Shown: piece after piece, positions 34,983 through 43,506 of the stretch | Numbering within the stretch: position 1 is the first letter of the stretch | How the letters are laid out: the number at the start of each line of letters is the position of its first letter | Assembly: GCF_009184395.1 (NCBI RefSeq) | Contig: NZ_WEIC01000001.1 | Coordinates: 948,047 to 1,012,046, forward strand | DNA: 64,000 nucleotides | DNA from: Amylibacter sp. SFDW26 | Lineage (GTDB): Bacteria; Pseudomonadota; Alphaproteobacteria; Rhodobacterales; Rhodobacteraceae | Reading direction: 5' to 3' | Notes under the pieces: model-generated | Told to the model about the DNA's origin: nothing | The model's input: the letters and a program-made list of their open reading frames with translations, nothing else | The model's database searches: none | Program-made: the position numbers and the translations under genes

Positions 34983-35097
34983 TGCGTACACCAAGGCCAG
35001 TCCTAGGGTGAAGCAAGGTTGAATATACAACCTGTCCTTGTTCAAATATATGATGCCAAAATCATATTTCCAGTACCTTAAAAATAAATAGGCGGAA

Positions 35098-35682
35098 TTA
35101 TGCTTCTAACTCTGCGTCCCAATATAAATAGTCCATCCAGCTTTCATGTAAGAAGTTTGGCGGGAACTTACGGCCTGCATTCATCAACTGTGATGGCGTT
35201 GGCTCTTTTGGTACAGTGCGCAAACGCATTCCCGCCTCTTTCACCAATTTTGACCCTTTGCGCAAATTACATGGGCTGCAAGAGGCCACAACATTTTGCC
35301 ATGTCGTACGTCCACCGCGTGCGCGCGGCATAACATGATCGAATGTCATATCACCTTGGGAACCACAGTATTGGCAGGTAAATTCATCACGTAAAAACAG
35401 ATTAAATCTTGTAAAAGCCGTTGATTTCACTGGTTTTACATAATCTTTCAAGACGATAACGGATGGAATGTTTATTTCGGTCGATGGTGAATGAACCACT
35501 TGATCATATTCAGCGACGATTGCGACACGGTCAGAATAAACCGCTTTGATACTATCTTGCCAGCTCCATAAGGATAATGGAAAATATGAAAGCGGTCGGA
35601 AATCAGCATTTAAAACAAGCGATGGATAGTCGCGCAAGCTTGATGGGTTACGCACAAAATTCTCAGAAAATTCGGTATTCAT
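35098..35682 (-). CDS. HNH endonuclease
   Basis: A 194-residue HNH protein of the type common and conserved in alphaproteobacteria. The core is FTCQYCGSQGDMTFDHVMPRARGGRTTWQNVVASC, holding two CxxC zinc pairs (second: SCSPCNLRKG) and the catalytic His in DHV. N-terminal NADFRPLSYFPLSLWSW is also conserved in this subfamily. Not linked to a restriction system or prophage here; its role may be in DNA repair or recombination (inference). Confidence 0.92.
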   Translation of the reverse strand: MNTEFSENFVRNPSSLRDYPSLVLNADFRPLSYFPLSLWSWQDSIKAVYSDRVAIVAEYDQVVHSPSTEINIPSVIVLKDYVKPVKSTAFTRFNLFLRDEFTCQYCGSQGDMTFDHVMPRARGGRTTWQNVVASCSPCNLRKGSKLVKEAGMRLRTVPKEPTPSQLMNAGRKFPPNFLHESWMDYLYWDAELEA

Positions 35683-35763
35683 AAGAGCAAAACGACCCCT
35701 GTTCTGTTGTGTTAAGTTATAAACACCAGAACGGGACTTGCCCGTCCCAATATACGAACCACT

Positions 35764-35798
35764 ATATAGAGGGGTCTAAAGCTGACAACCCCCTATAT
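35764..35798. repeat. Inverted repeat upstream of the HNH gene
   Basis: TATATAGAGGGGT-type arm (35764-35775) and ACCCCCTATAT (35788-35798) pair with one mismatch in the gap between the HNH gene and the small membrane protein gene, possibly ending the latter's transcript. Confidence 0.4.
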
Positions 35799-35851
35799 CG
35801 TGATAGGCTTTTCATAAAGGTTCTTTGCAACAGAATTATAAAAGGATCGCA

Positions 35852-36133
35852 TCAATTACGGTTTTTCAAGCTCTCGATGGAATTTTGACCAAAAACGATG
35901 CGCGGCGCATCTTTTGCAATGGTTTTCACATTTGGCGCTTCAACAGGTGCAGATGCATCTGCAATTTCAACATCACCTTCTTCAACTTGATAAGATGTTT
36001 GGGATTGTGGCGCTACATCATGTGTTGGGTACGCCATCATTCCTAAACGGATAATAGCAATTGCAACGAAAATACTGGTAAAACTAGTTTTCGTAACAGA
36101 TCGAACAACATCGTCCCAAATCGAAAGAGCCAT
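35852..36133 (-). CDS. Small single-pass membrane protein, unknown (93 aa)
   Basis: A 93-residue ORF with one membrane segment at about residues 17-34 (FTSIFVAIAIIRLGMMAY) and an acidic, Ala/Pro-rich tail (EEGDVEIADASAPVEAPN). The N-terminus is amphipathic. No recognised domain. Composition and layout look like a real gene, and the ATG is preceded by an A/G-rich stretch. Confidence 0.62.
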   Translation of the reverse strand: MALSIWDDVVRSVTKTSFTSIFVAIAIIRLGMMAYPTHDVAPQSQTSYQVEEGDVEIADASAPVEAPNVKTIAKDAPRIVFGQNSIESLKNRN

Positions 36134-36229
36134 AATAAAATCACCTACACATTACTGATGTATCTGTTTTTGGTAGGTATTTATGGCAAAAATAGACTGT
36201 GTCTTTGTCTAAAATGTGAAATTACATAC

Positions 36230-36880
36230 CTAAAGCCAGTTTTGAATGAATTGTAACGCCAATCCAAGCCCATCTGGAGCAATACCATGCCCAGTGCCAT
36301 GTGATACGTGTGTTTGCACATCAAAACTCGCATCTTTTAACGCAACCTCTGCTTTTGGCATATCACTTGGGGGGACAACCATATCCATATCACCATGAAC
36401 CAAAAGAACTGGTGGCTTGGTCACAGCCTCTGCGGCTAATGTTTCTGGCTCTAACAAACGACCAGAAAAACCCACAATACCTGCCAGTTGGTGCGCTCGA
36501 CGTGGACCGACATGTAATGACATCATGGTGCCTTGTGAAAAACCAACCAAAACGGTGCGATCTGGTGTGATGCCTTCTGCCACGAATTCCGCATCCATCC
36601 ACTCGTTGAACCGCGCGACTGAGGCTTGCATCCCTGCCCGCATTTGTTCGACCGAACTGTTATCAATCATCGGGATTGGAAACCATTCACGACCCATTGG
36701 GCTCATCGTGCAAGGATTGGGCGCGTGTGGGGATAAAAACGTAGTGTTGGGCAGATGCTCTGCCAAAGGATCCGCCAGACCAATCAGGTCATGCCCATCC
36801 GCACCATAGCCGTGCACAAAGATCACCAAACTGTCTGCGCGGCCTGATTTGGCTGCTCGTTTTTCAACTTCTAAAGTCAC
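36230..36880 (-). CDS. Carboxylesterase/phospholipase family alpha/beta hydrolase
   Basis: A 216-residue esterase of the phospholipase/carboxylesterase family. HGYGADGHDL (residues 23-32), the nucleophile Ser115 in GFSQGTMM, Asp in HGDMDMVVPP and His in GTGHGI complete the triad. GTG start at 36880 overlaps the AlkA stop by 4 bases (GTGA), with AAGGA upstream; the open frame extends to 36961 but that part lies inside the glycosylase gene. Last gene of the cbiD-cobK-alkA-esterase run. Substrate unknown. Confidence 0.9.
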   Translation of the reverse strand: MTLEVEKRAAKSGRADSLVIFVHGYGADGHDLIGLADPLAEHLPNTTFLSPHAPNPCTMSPMGREWFPIPMIDNSSVEQMRAGMQASVARFNEWMDAEFVAEGITPDRTVLVGFSQGTMMSLHVGPRRAHQLAGIVGFSGRLLEPETLAAEAVTKPPVLLVHGDMDMVVPPSDMPKAEVALKDASFDVQTHVSHGTGHGIAPDGLGLALQFIQNWL

Positions 36881-37509
36881 GTTCGTATTCCTTCTCGGTC
36901 TTTCACAACATGGTAGTAGCGAAACAGTAAACGGGCTGCAACTGCGCGCCACGGCGACCATGCTTTGGCCATTTCTGCCAGTTCTTTTTCTTTGGGGCGT
37001 TCGGGCAGTTCAAACAAGATACGTGCCGCCTCTTGCAAAGCTAAATCATTGGCGGCAAAAACATCTGCGCGGCCTAATGAAAACATCGCGTAAATCTCGG
37101 CTGTCCAACGCCCCACGCCTTTGATGGTGATCAATTTTGCAATAACGTCCTCGTTGGGACATTCCCTTAGTGCTTTGAAATCAATACCACTTTCAGATAA
37201 AGCGCGTGCATATTTCACCTTGGGGCGTGACAGTCCAAAAGAGCGCAGTTCATCATCAGACGCCGCAAGAATAGCTTCTGGTGTGATCATGCCACCCTCT
37301 TCCAGACGTTTCCAAATACTGGCTGCGGCAGACACAGAAATCTGTTGGCTGACTATGGCGCTGAGCACTGCATCAAATCCGTCTTTGCGCAATCGCAAAG
37401 GCAATGGCCCCGTTTTGCCAAGTGCATATGCAAACTTAGGATCAAGATCCGCTAAAAACGCTGCACCTTCTGCAACACATGCATCTGATGTGATAATACG
37501 TCCGACCAT
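36877..37509 (-). CDS. DNA-3-methyladenine glycosylase II, AlkA-like
   Basis: A 210-residue HhH-GPD glycosylase that removes alkylated purines. AIVSQQIS (51-58) is the family SQQ block, the helix-hairpin-helix is TIKGVGRWTAEIY (128-140), and Asp155 in AANDLALQ is the catalytic Asp. It lacks the N-terminal domain of E. coli AlkA (282 residues), as do short homologues. ATG 37509 shares its A with the cobK stop (TAATG), so it is translationally coupled to cobalamin genes, an odd partnership. Confidence 0.92.
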   Translation of the reverse strand: MVGRIITSDACVAEGAAFLADLDPKFAYALGKTGPLPLRLRKDGFDAVLSAIVSQQISVSAAASIWKRLEEGGMITPEAILAASDDELRSFGLSRPKVKYARALSESGIDFKALRECPNEDVIAKLITIKGVGRWTAEIYAMFSLGRADVFAANDLALQEAARILFELPERPKEKELAEMAKAWSPWRAVAARLLFRYYHVVKDREGIRT

Positions 37510-38231
37510 TACAATGCCTGCACCCAATGAAGGGCCTCATCTACTGTGCCCAAGACTGTGGCATCTGGCAATTTCGGGCGGTTTATCATCACAACAGGCA
37601 ACCCCAATTGAGCAGCAGCATCGAGTTTGGATTTGCTTTTCTCACCACCCGCATTTTTGACAACCAGCCATTCGATGCCTCTTTCTTTGAACAACGCGAC
37701 CTCTTCCGCAATAGAAAACGGCGGTGTGCCAACCAAAAAAGACCCATCTTTATGCGGGAATGGCTTTGTGGGTTCATCAATCACACGTGCCAATAAATGC
37801 CGCCCCTTCAGGCAGCTAAATTGATCAAGTGTTTGCCGCCCAGTTCCAAGAAACACAGTTGCCCCTTGTGGGATAATGTTGGGGATATCATCGATACGTT
37901 CAACAAAACGCCAATCATCCGTTTCACCCGCGACCCATTCTGGGCGCTGCAAAATCATATGTGGTATATCTAGGCTTTGACAGACAGTTGCCGCTGTATG
38001 CGTCATTTGGGCCGCGAACGGATGCGTTGCATCTATCACCGCCGTTATTCCCGCTTTTTGCAAGTAATCCCGAAACCCATCGGCACCGCCAAAGCCACCA
38101 ATACGGGTTTCGCATGGCAAATCGGCTGGCGCGCGCGTGGCCCCTGCCAAAGAGGCAATTACATCGGTTGTATCCATGCGTTCCAACAGCAGTCTTGCAT
38201 CGGATGTGCCTGCCAAAACCAGTCGTGTCAT
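37509..38231 (-). CDS. cobK: Cobalt-precorrin-6A / precorrin-6A reductase
   Basis: A 240-residue CobK/CbiJ reductase that reduces precorrin-6A with NADPH in corrin ring synthesis. TSDARLLLERM, the DATHPFAAQM motif near residue 70 and the C-terminal VVKNAGGEKSKSKLDAAAQLG with VVMINRP are family marks. It overlaps cbiD by 4 bases (ATGA) and alkA by one base. Confidence 0.93.
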   Translation of the reverse strand: MTRLVLAGTSDARLLLERMDTTDVIASLAGATRAPADLPCETRIGGFGGADGFRDYLQKAGITAVIDATHPFAAQMTHTAATVCQSLDIPHMILQRPEWVAGETDDWRFVERIDDIPNIIPQGATVFLGTGRQTLDQFSCLKGRHLLARVIDEPTKPFPHKDGSFLVGTPPFSIAEEVALFKERGIEWLVVKNAGGEKSKSKLDAAAQLGLPVVMINRPKLPDATVLGTVDEALHWVQAL

Positions 38232-39283
38232 TCAGTCTTTCCTAAAACAGTTCCTGATCTATCTATCACAACAATATCAATATCTTGCACTGCGTTCTTT
38301 AATTGTTTTTTTACACGTTCTTGCGCTTGTTCTGCGATCGCTTGGGCAAGTTTATTTCCTGTGCGTGTTACCGCTTCTAATGCCGTATTCGCATCAGAGA
38401 CATCAGGTAAACCAAGGGATAAGGAGAGCGTATTTAACGCTTCGAAATCCACTTGAGAGCGTGAGGAATGTAAATCTACTGCGCCTTGTGCAAGCTTTGT
38501 AATCTTACCAATACCACCACCAATGGTGATCCGTGGTAAAGGGTGTTTGGCTACATATTTCAACAAACCGCCCGAGAAATCCCCCATATCCAGCATTGCG
38601 TGATCAGGAAGGCCATACATATCCTGCACCACTTTTTCCGACGTTGATCCCGTACAGCCCGCCACATGGGGCAAGCGATCAGCCACCGCAACATCCACAC
38701 CACGGTGAATAGAGGCAATCCATGCCGCACAGGAAAACGGGCGCACGATGCCTGTGGTGCCCAAAATAGAAATCCCCCCCTTGATCCCAAGGCGTGGGTT
38801 CCACGTTTTCAATGCCAAATCTTCACCACCAGGTACCGATACGGTCACTTGAATATCAGCTGTTTGCCCATAAACCGCTGCCTGTTCAGTTACCACACCT
38901 GAAATCATCTGGCGAGGCACAGGATTAATCGCAGGTTCACCCACATCGATCGGCAACCCCGCTTTGGTGACAACACCAACACCAGAGCCTGCTTTGAACA
39001 CAATTCCTGATAGGCTGCGTTCAACACGTGCAATGATCAAGGCGCCATGTGTGACATCGGGATCATCCCCTGCATCTTTTGTGATACCGACCTCTGCCCA
39101 ATCATTGCCAAGTTGTTGATGTGCCAATGGAAATGTTGGCGTTTCGCCTTTTGGCAAGGTAATTGTGACCTCTTTGGGAAATCCATTGCCCCACAGCGCA
39201 TCCAACGCTGCCTTTGTGGCGGCGGTGGCACAGGCGCCTGTGGTCCAACCACGGCGCAAATCACCTGTTGGTTTGCGAGTCAT
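38228..39283 (-). CDS. cbiD: Cobalt-precorrin-5B C1-methyltransferase
   Basis: A 351-residue CbiD. The N-terminal RRGWTTGACATAATKAAL is the hallmark, followed by KDAGDDPDVTHGALI, GSGVGVVTKAGLPI, LGIKGGISILGTTGIVRPFS and ERLG/NMGDFSG-type blocks (here LDMGDFSGGLLKY). CbiD belongs to the cobalt-early route, whereas CobF does this step in the aerobic route. ATG 39283 (MTRKPTG) was chosen; the frame is open to 39361. Divergent from cobA with 97 bases between, without a cobalamin riboswitch. Confidence 0.95.
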   Translation of the reverse strand: MTRKPTGDLRRGWTTGACATAATKAALDALWGNGFPKEVTITLPKGETPTFPLAHQQLGNDWAEVGITKDAGDDPDVTHGALIIARVERSLSGIVFKAGSGVGVVTKAGLPIDVGEPAINPVPRQMISGVVTEQAAVYGQTADIQVTVSVPGGEDLALKTWNPRLGIKGGISILGTTGIVRPFSCAAWIASIHRGVDVAVADRLPHVAGCTGSTSEKVVQDMYGLPDHAMLDMGDFSGGLLKYVAKHPLPRITIGGGIGKITKLAQGAVDLHSSRSQVDFEALNTLSLSLGLPDVSDANTALEAVTRTGNKLAQAIAEQAQERVKKQLKNAVQDIDIVVIDRSGTVLGKTE

Positions 39284-39380
39284 GCGTGCGACTATAGGGA
39301 TGTGTTTGCCTGACGCCAATCGTCCAAATTGGGTCGCCAGTATACTTGGCTTCGCTGGCAAGCTGGGTCATAAGATAAGA

Positions 39381-40235
39381 ATGAACGATACGAATCCCCT
39401 TCCCCCAAATGATTGGCCTGAACTACAGGCTGGTTGGGTATGGCTGTGTGGTGCTGGCCCGGGTGATCCGGGGTTACTGACACTCCATGCTTTAAATGCT
39501 TTGCGTCAGGCAGACGTGATCATTTACGACGCTTTGGTGGATAGCCGTATCATGGATTGGGCCAGATCAGACGCTGAATTGATCTATGCAGGGAAACGTG
39601 GCGGTAAGCCATCTGCAAAACAACGCGATATTTCATTGCATTTGGTTGAATTGGCAAAGGCTGGCAAACGTGTATTGCGTTTGAAAGGCGGCGATCCATT
39701 TGTTTTTGGACGTGGTGGCGAAGAAGCACAAACGCTTGTTCAGCATGGTATTCCTGTACGTATCATCCCTGGTATTTCAGCGGGCATTGGCGGTTTGGCC
39801 TATGCAGGTATTCCTGTAACGCACCGTGATGTAAACCAATCTGTTACTTTTGTAACGGGTCACGATCAAAGCGGGCAAACACCAAGCTCATTGAATTGGC
39901 GTGCGATTTCCGAAGGATCACAGGTTTTGGTGATCTATATGGGTATGAAACATGTGGAACGGATTACGGGTGAATTGTTAGCCGCTGGCCGCCCTGCGAA
40001 TGAACCCGTGGCTGTGGTGACGCAAGCGACGACCCCTGATCAACGTGTTTTAGAGACCACTTTGGGGACAATTACACAGGATTTAGAGGCGGCTGGTATG
40101 GCCCCGCCTGCCATTATCTGTGTGGGCCGTTCTGTGGAGATGCGCCAAGTTCTGGATTGGCAGTCTATGATGGCAGGTGAAGCACCCCGCAATTTAGATC
40201 CATTGGGCCGAGGACGCCCTGCTGAAGCCTCATGA
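39381..40235 (+). CDS. cobA: Uroporphyrinogen-III C-methyltransferase
   Basis: A 284-residue SUMT that methylates uroporphyrinogen III twice to give precorrin-2, the entry to cobalamin (and siroheme). GAGPGDPGLLT near the N-terminus, VIYDALV, KRGGKPSAKQ, KGGDPFVFGRGGEE and GISAGIGGLAYAGIPVTHR are all classical. It is not fused to CysG. Start ATG 39381 was chosen because the upstream open frame lies over cbiD. Overlaps cobB by 4 bases. Confidence 0.95.
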   Translation: MNDTNPLPPNDWPELQAGWVWLCGAGPGDPGLLTLHALNALRQADVIIYDALVDSRIMDWARSDAELIYAGKRGGKPSAKQRDISLHLVELAKAGKRVLRLKGGDPFVFGRGGEEAQTLVQHGIPVRIIPGISAGIGGLAYAGIPVTHRDVNQSVTFVTGHDQSGQTPSSLNWRAISEGSQVLVIYMGMKHVERITGELLAAGRPANEPVAVVTQATTPDQRVLETTLGTITQDLEAAGMAPPAIICVGRSVEMRQVLDWQSMMAGEAPRNLDPLGRGRPAEAS

Positions 40236-41494
40236 AAGGCTTGATCATCACGGCACCCAATTCGGGTGGCGGCAAAACAACCATTACATTGGGATTATTG
40301 CGAGCTTTGCGCAATCGCGGCATTGCAATTCGGTCAGCCAAAAGTGGGCCTGATTATATTGACCCACGGTTTCATGAAGCGGCGAGTGGTGAAACCTGTG
40401 TGAACCTTGATGCGTGGTCAATGTCTGTGGCGCGTTTGCAAGAACTTGCCGCTGGTGATGCCCCGTTGTTGATTGAAGGCGCTATGGGGTTGTTTGATGG
40501 TGCTCCGCCGATGGGTAAAGGTGCGACTGCGGATGTGGCACGGGCACTGAAGCTGCCTTGTGTGTTGATTTGTGACGTGTCGAAACAATCGCAATCTGTA
40601 GCGGCTGTTGTCGAAGGATTTTCGCGCCATGCTGCGGATGTAAATGTTGTGGGTGTGATCCTCAATAAGGTCGGAAGCCCACGTCATGAAGCGATGCTGC
40701 GTGGTGCATTAGAGCCTGTAGGTTTGCCAATTCTTGGGGCCGTTTATAGGGATGCAAAGCTGGAAACACCATCGCGCCATTTGGGTTTGGTGCAGGCAAA
40801 TGAACGAAATGACCTTGAAGAATTCATAGATTATTCTGGTAATATTATTGATAAATCTATCGATATCGATCAATTAATATCACTATTCGAACATATTCAA
40901 CAAAATACGGTTAAAACTACTGCACTCCTACCCCCAGCGCAAAAAATTGCGATTGCATCCGATGATGCCTTTGCTTTTGCCTATCCACATTTGTTGGAAA
41001 GCTGGCATAAAGCTGGGGCAAACCTGTCGTTCTTTTCCCCCTTGGCAGATGAAGCACCTGAACAGGCTGATCTGGTTATATTGCCTGGTGGGTATCCAGA
41101 ATTGCATGCGGGAAAGTTGGCCACAAACAGCAATTTTATGAATGCATTGCGCGAGGCCAGCTCTGTTTATGGGGAATGCGGTGGCTATATGACTATGGGC
41201 GAAGGGTTAATTGATGCTGCGGGAAACCGCCATGAAATGCTTGGTCTGTTGAAACTGGAAACCAGTTTTGCGAAGCGAAAACTGCATTTGGGGTATCGCA
41301 ATTTGAAACCCCAAGGTGGTTTATGGGATATGCCCCTGAATGGGCATGAGTTTCACTATGCAACGACCTTAAAATCTGAAGGGCAACCTTTGTTCCACGC
41401 AACCGATGCAGAGGATACAGAGCTTCCTGATATGGGATTGATCAACGGGAAATATTCAGGAAGTTTCGCACACGTCATTGACCGCGCCGATTAA
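40232..41494 (+). CDS. cobB: Cobyrinate a,c-diamide synthase
   Basis: A 420-residue ATP- and glutamine-dependent amidase. N-terminal P-loop-like TAPNSGGGKTTIT (residues 6-18), the Asp-Tyr-Ile-Asp-Pro-x-x-H block KSGPDYIDPRFH, and a C-terminal glutaminase domain with GGYPELHAGKL and the Cys nucleophile in YGECGGYMTMGE. Follows cobA directly by overlap. A weak AT-rich linker (about 200-225) separates the two domains. Confidence 0.95.
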   Translation: MKGLIITAPNSGGGKTTITLGLLRALRNRGIAIRSAKSGPDYIDPRFHEAASGETCVNLDAWSMSVARLQELAAGDAPLLIEGAMGLFDGAPPMGKGATADVARALKLPCVLICDVSKQSQSVAAVVEGFSRHAADVNVVGVILNKVGSPRHEAMLRGALEPVGLPILGAVYRDAKLETPSRHLGLVQANERNDLEEFIDYSGNIIDKSIDIDQLISLFEHIQQNTVKTTALLPPAQKIAIASDDAFAFAYPHLLESWHKAGANLSFFSPLADEAPEQADLVILPGGYPELHAGKLATNSNFMNALREASSVYGECGGYMTMGEGLIDAAGNRHEMLGLLKLETSFAKRKLHLGYRNLKPQGGLWDMPLNGHEFHYATTLKSEGQPLFHATDAEDTELPDMGLINGKYSGSFAHVIDRAD

Positions 41495-41535
41495 GCGGTC
41501 TACCGATTGGGCATTCATTTATTAAAGATGCCTCC

Positions 41536-42741
41536 ATGTCTCATTCAGATGCCTTAGCAAAACGTAATGTTTTAATCCTTGTTCTTGCCCAAGCCTTCCT
41601 TGGCGCACAAATGCCAATGATCTTTGTGATGGGTGGTTTGATCGGACAATCTTTGGCCTCAAACATCTGTTGGGCCACGGTTCCAATTTCTATGATCGTC
41701 TTTGGCTCGATGACGACGGCGCCATGGATCAGCCCATTTATGCAGAAATATGGGCGTAAAGCTGGCTTTTTGATTGGCATCTTGGGCGGTGCAACTGGTG
41801 CTGCCATCTCTGCATATGCCTTATATATCCAATCTTTTGGGATATTCTTAATCGGCAGCTATTTCTTTGGGATTTATATGTCAGCACAAGGGTTTTACCG
41901 CTTTGCAGCGACAGACACTGCGTCCGAAGAATTCCGCCCCAAAGCCATTTCTTACGTTATGGCGGGTGGATTGTTGGCTGCAATCATTGGCCCGCAACTG
42001 GTGAAACTCACGGCAGATAGCTATGTTATCCCCTTTATCGGCACTTATTTTGCAATTTTTGCCTTAAACGCAATTGGTTCAATATTGATCCTGTTTCTTG
42101 ATATACCCAAACCGCCAAAACCTGTTGAAGGCAGTTCAACAGGCAGATCACGTTTGGAATTGCTAAAAACACCGCGCATTGCCGTAGCAATCATATGTGG
42201 CATGGTTTCTTATTCATTGATGAACTTGGTCATGACGTCTACGCCATTAGCGGTTGTGGGATGCGGGTTTAGCAAAGAAATCGCCGCAGACGTCGTAATG
42301 TTGCATGTATTGGGCATGTTTATCCCAAGCTTTTTCACAGGACATTTAATCAGCCGCTTTGGTGTAGAAAAAATCGTCGCCCTTGGTTTGGTTATCTTAG
42401 CCGCCGCTGGTGTTGTTGATCTGGCAGGCGTGACCTTGACCAACTTCTTTGGCGGTTTAATCCTGTTAGGCATCGGTTGGAACTTTGGCTTTATTGGTGC
42501 AACAGCCATGTTGGCAACTGCACATACACCAGAAGAACGTGGAACGGTTCAAGGTATGAATGACTTTATGGTATTTGGCATGGTCACAGTAGCATCCTTG
42601 GCCTCTGGTACATTGATGAATTGCTCTGGTGGGTCCCCTGTCGAAGGCTGGATTGCAGTGAACATAGCAATGGTTCCATTCCTTGCTTTGGCAGGTGGTT
42701 CATTGATTTGGTTGGTCAAGCAAGAACGCTTAAAAGCGTGA
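41536..42741 (+). CDS. MFS transporter
   Basis: A 401-residue major facilitator superfamily protein with twelve hydrophobic segments. The loop after helix 2 carries MQKYGRKAGFLIG (conserved G-x(3)-R/K-R-x-G-type motif A). The central loop (about residue 190-205, PPKPVEGSSTGRSR) divides the halves. Substrate cannot be inferred. It ends convergently over the last 12 bases of the squalene-synthase-like gene. 42 bases follow cobB, so it may be co-transcribed with the cob genes (a corrinoid or cobalt link is only a guess). Confidence 0.86.
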   Translation: MSHSDALAKRNVLILVLAQAFLGAQMPMIFVMGGLIGQSLASNICWATVPISMIVFGSMTTAPWISPFMQKYGRKAGFLIGILGGATGAAISAYALYIQSFGIFLIGSYFFGIYMSAQGFYRFAATDTASEEFRPKAISYVMAGGLLAAIIGPQLVKLTADSYVIPFIGTYFAIFALNAIGSILILFLDIPKPPKPVEGSSTGRSRLELLKTPRIAVAIICGMVSYSLMNLVMTSTPLAVVGCGFSKEIAADVVMLHVLGMFIPSFFTGHLISRFGVEKIVALGLVILAAAGVVDLAGVTLTNFFGGLILLGIGWNFGFIGATAMLATAHTPEERGTVQGMNDFMVFGMVTVASLASGTLMNCSGGSPVEGWIAVNIAMVPFLALAGGSLIWLVKQERLKA

Positions 42742-43506
42742 TGTAAGAGTTTTCCACAAGAGTTTGGTTTTTCTATGAAATTCTGGATTTTCCAAACCAC
42801 CCTCTGCGACCAATTCTGGCTGTCTTAACGCGAGCTTCAAAACATCCATTGCAGTCCATCCGCTGCGCAATGCTGCCCTGATTGGCTTTGGTATCGCCTG
42901 CAAATTACGGCGGGCATAACGCAGCCGTTCAAACGCACTGTGCGCCAAAGTGGCGACACCTTCTAATGTGCCATCAACCAGCGGGTATTTTTGGGCATTT
43001 TCCAATGCGGGAATAGCTTTCAAAAGCGCGGCAATCCCCATCCCATACCCATAATCCATGATAAAATCTTTATGTGCTTGGGAAGCACCCATAGCTTGCG
43101 CAGATAACCACAGCAAACCCGCTGATGTATCCATGATATATTGATCCATTGCAGCCTGATCTGCATGTGGCTCTTTGTATATATCCCATCGGCGTGCTTC
43201 GATTAATGCCTCGAATACACTGCGATCTAAACCTTTTTCGTTAATCAAAGCGGCCAAAGGTGTTACAACCTCATGACGGCGCACATCTTTACCATCATAA
43301 ATCTCGGCAATGGCATCTGCCCACCATTGTAAACGCATTTCAGCGATCATGGCTTCGGCGGTTATCCAAGGGGCGCGCACGACTTCCAGATTAAAGGCAT
43401 AAAGCACCATCAAAGCGCCGCGGTCGGCTGCTGGTGCTGTCATGGCAGATAAAAAACGGTCTGGATCGCCCCGTTCCACTAAATCTGCACAAGCCTCTAC
43501 ACTCAC
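42730..43506 (-). CDS. Squalene/phytoene synthase-family protein (NDUFAF6-like)
   Basis: A 258-residue member of the squalene/phytoene synthase fold. It reads MRLQWWADAIAEIYDG where true synthases have the first Asp-rich DxxxD motif, and the second Asp motif is not apparent. This pattern fits the alphaproteobacterial and mitochondrial NDUFAF6-like group linked to respiratory complex I assembly rather than carotenoid synthesis (inference). It overlaps cimA by 4 bases, and the MFS gene by 12. Confidence 0.82.
   Translation of the reverse strand: MSVEACADLVERGDPDRFLSAMTAPAADRGALMVLYAFNLEVVRAPWITAEAMIAEMRLQWWADAIAEIYDGKDVRRHEVVTPLAALINEKGLDRSVFEALIEARRWDIYKEPHADQAAMDQYIMDTSAGLLWLSAQAMGASQAHKDFIMDYGYGMGIAALLKAIPALENAQKYPLVDGTLEGVATLAHSAFERLRYARRNLQAIPKPIRAALRSGWTAMDVLKLALRQPELVAEGGLENPEFHRKTKLLWKTLTSRF

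Noticed and set aside
39284-39380. Cobalamin riboswitch between cbiD and cobA
   Set aside because: The gap is only 97 bases and has no B12-box-like sequence; none could be placed.
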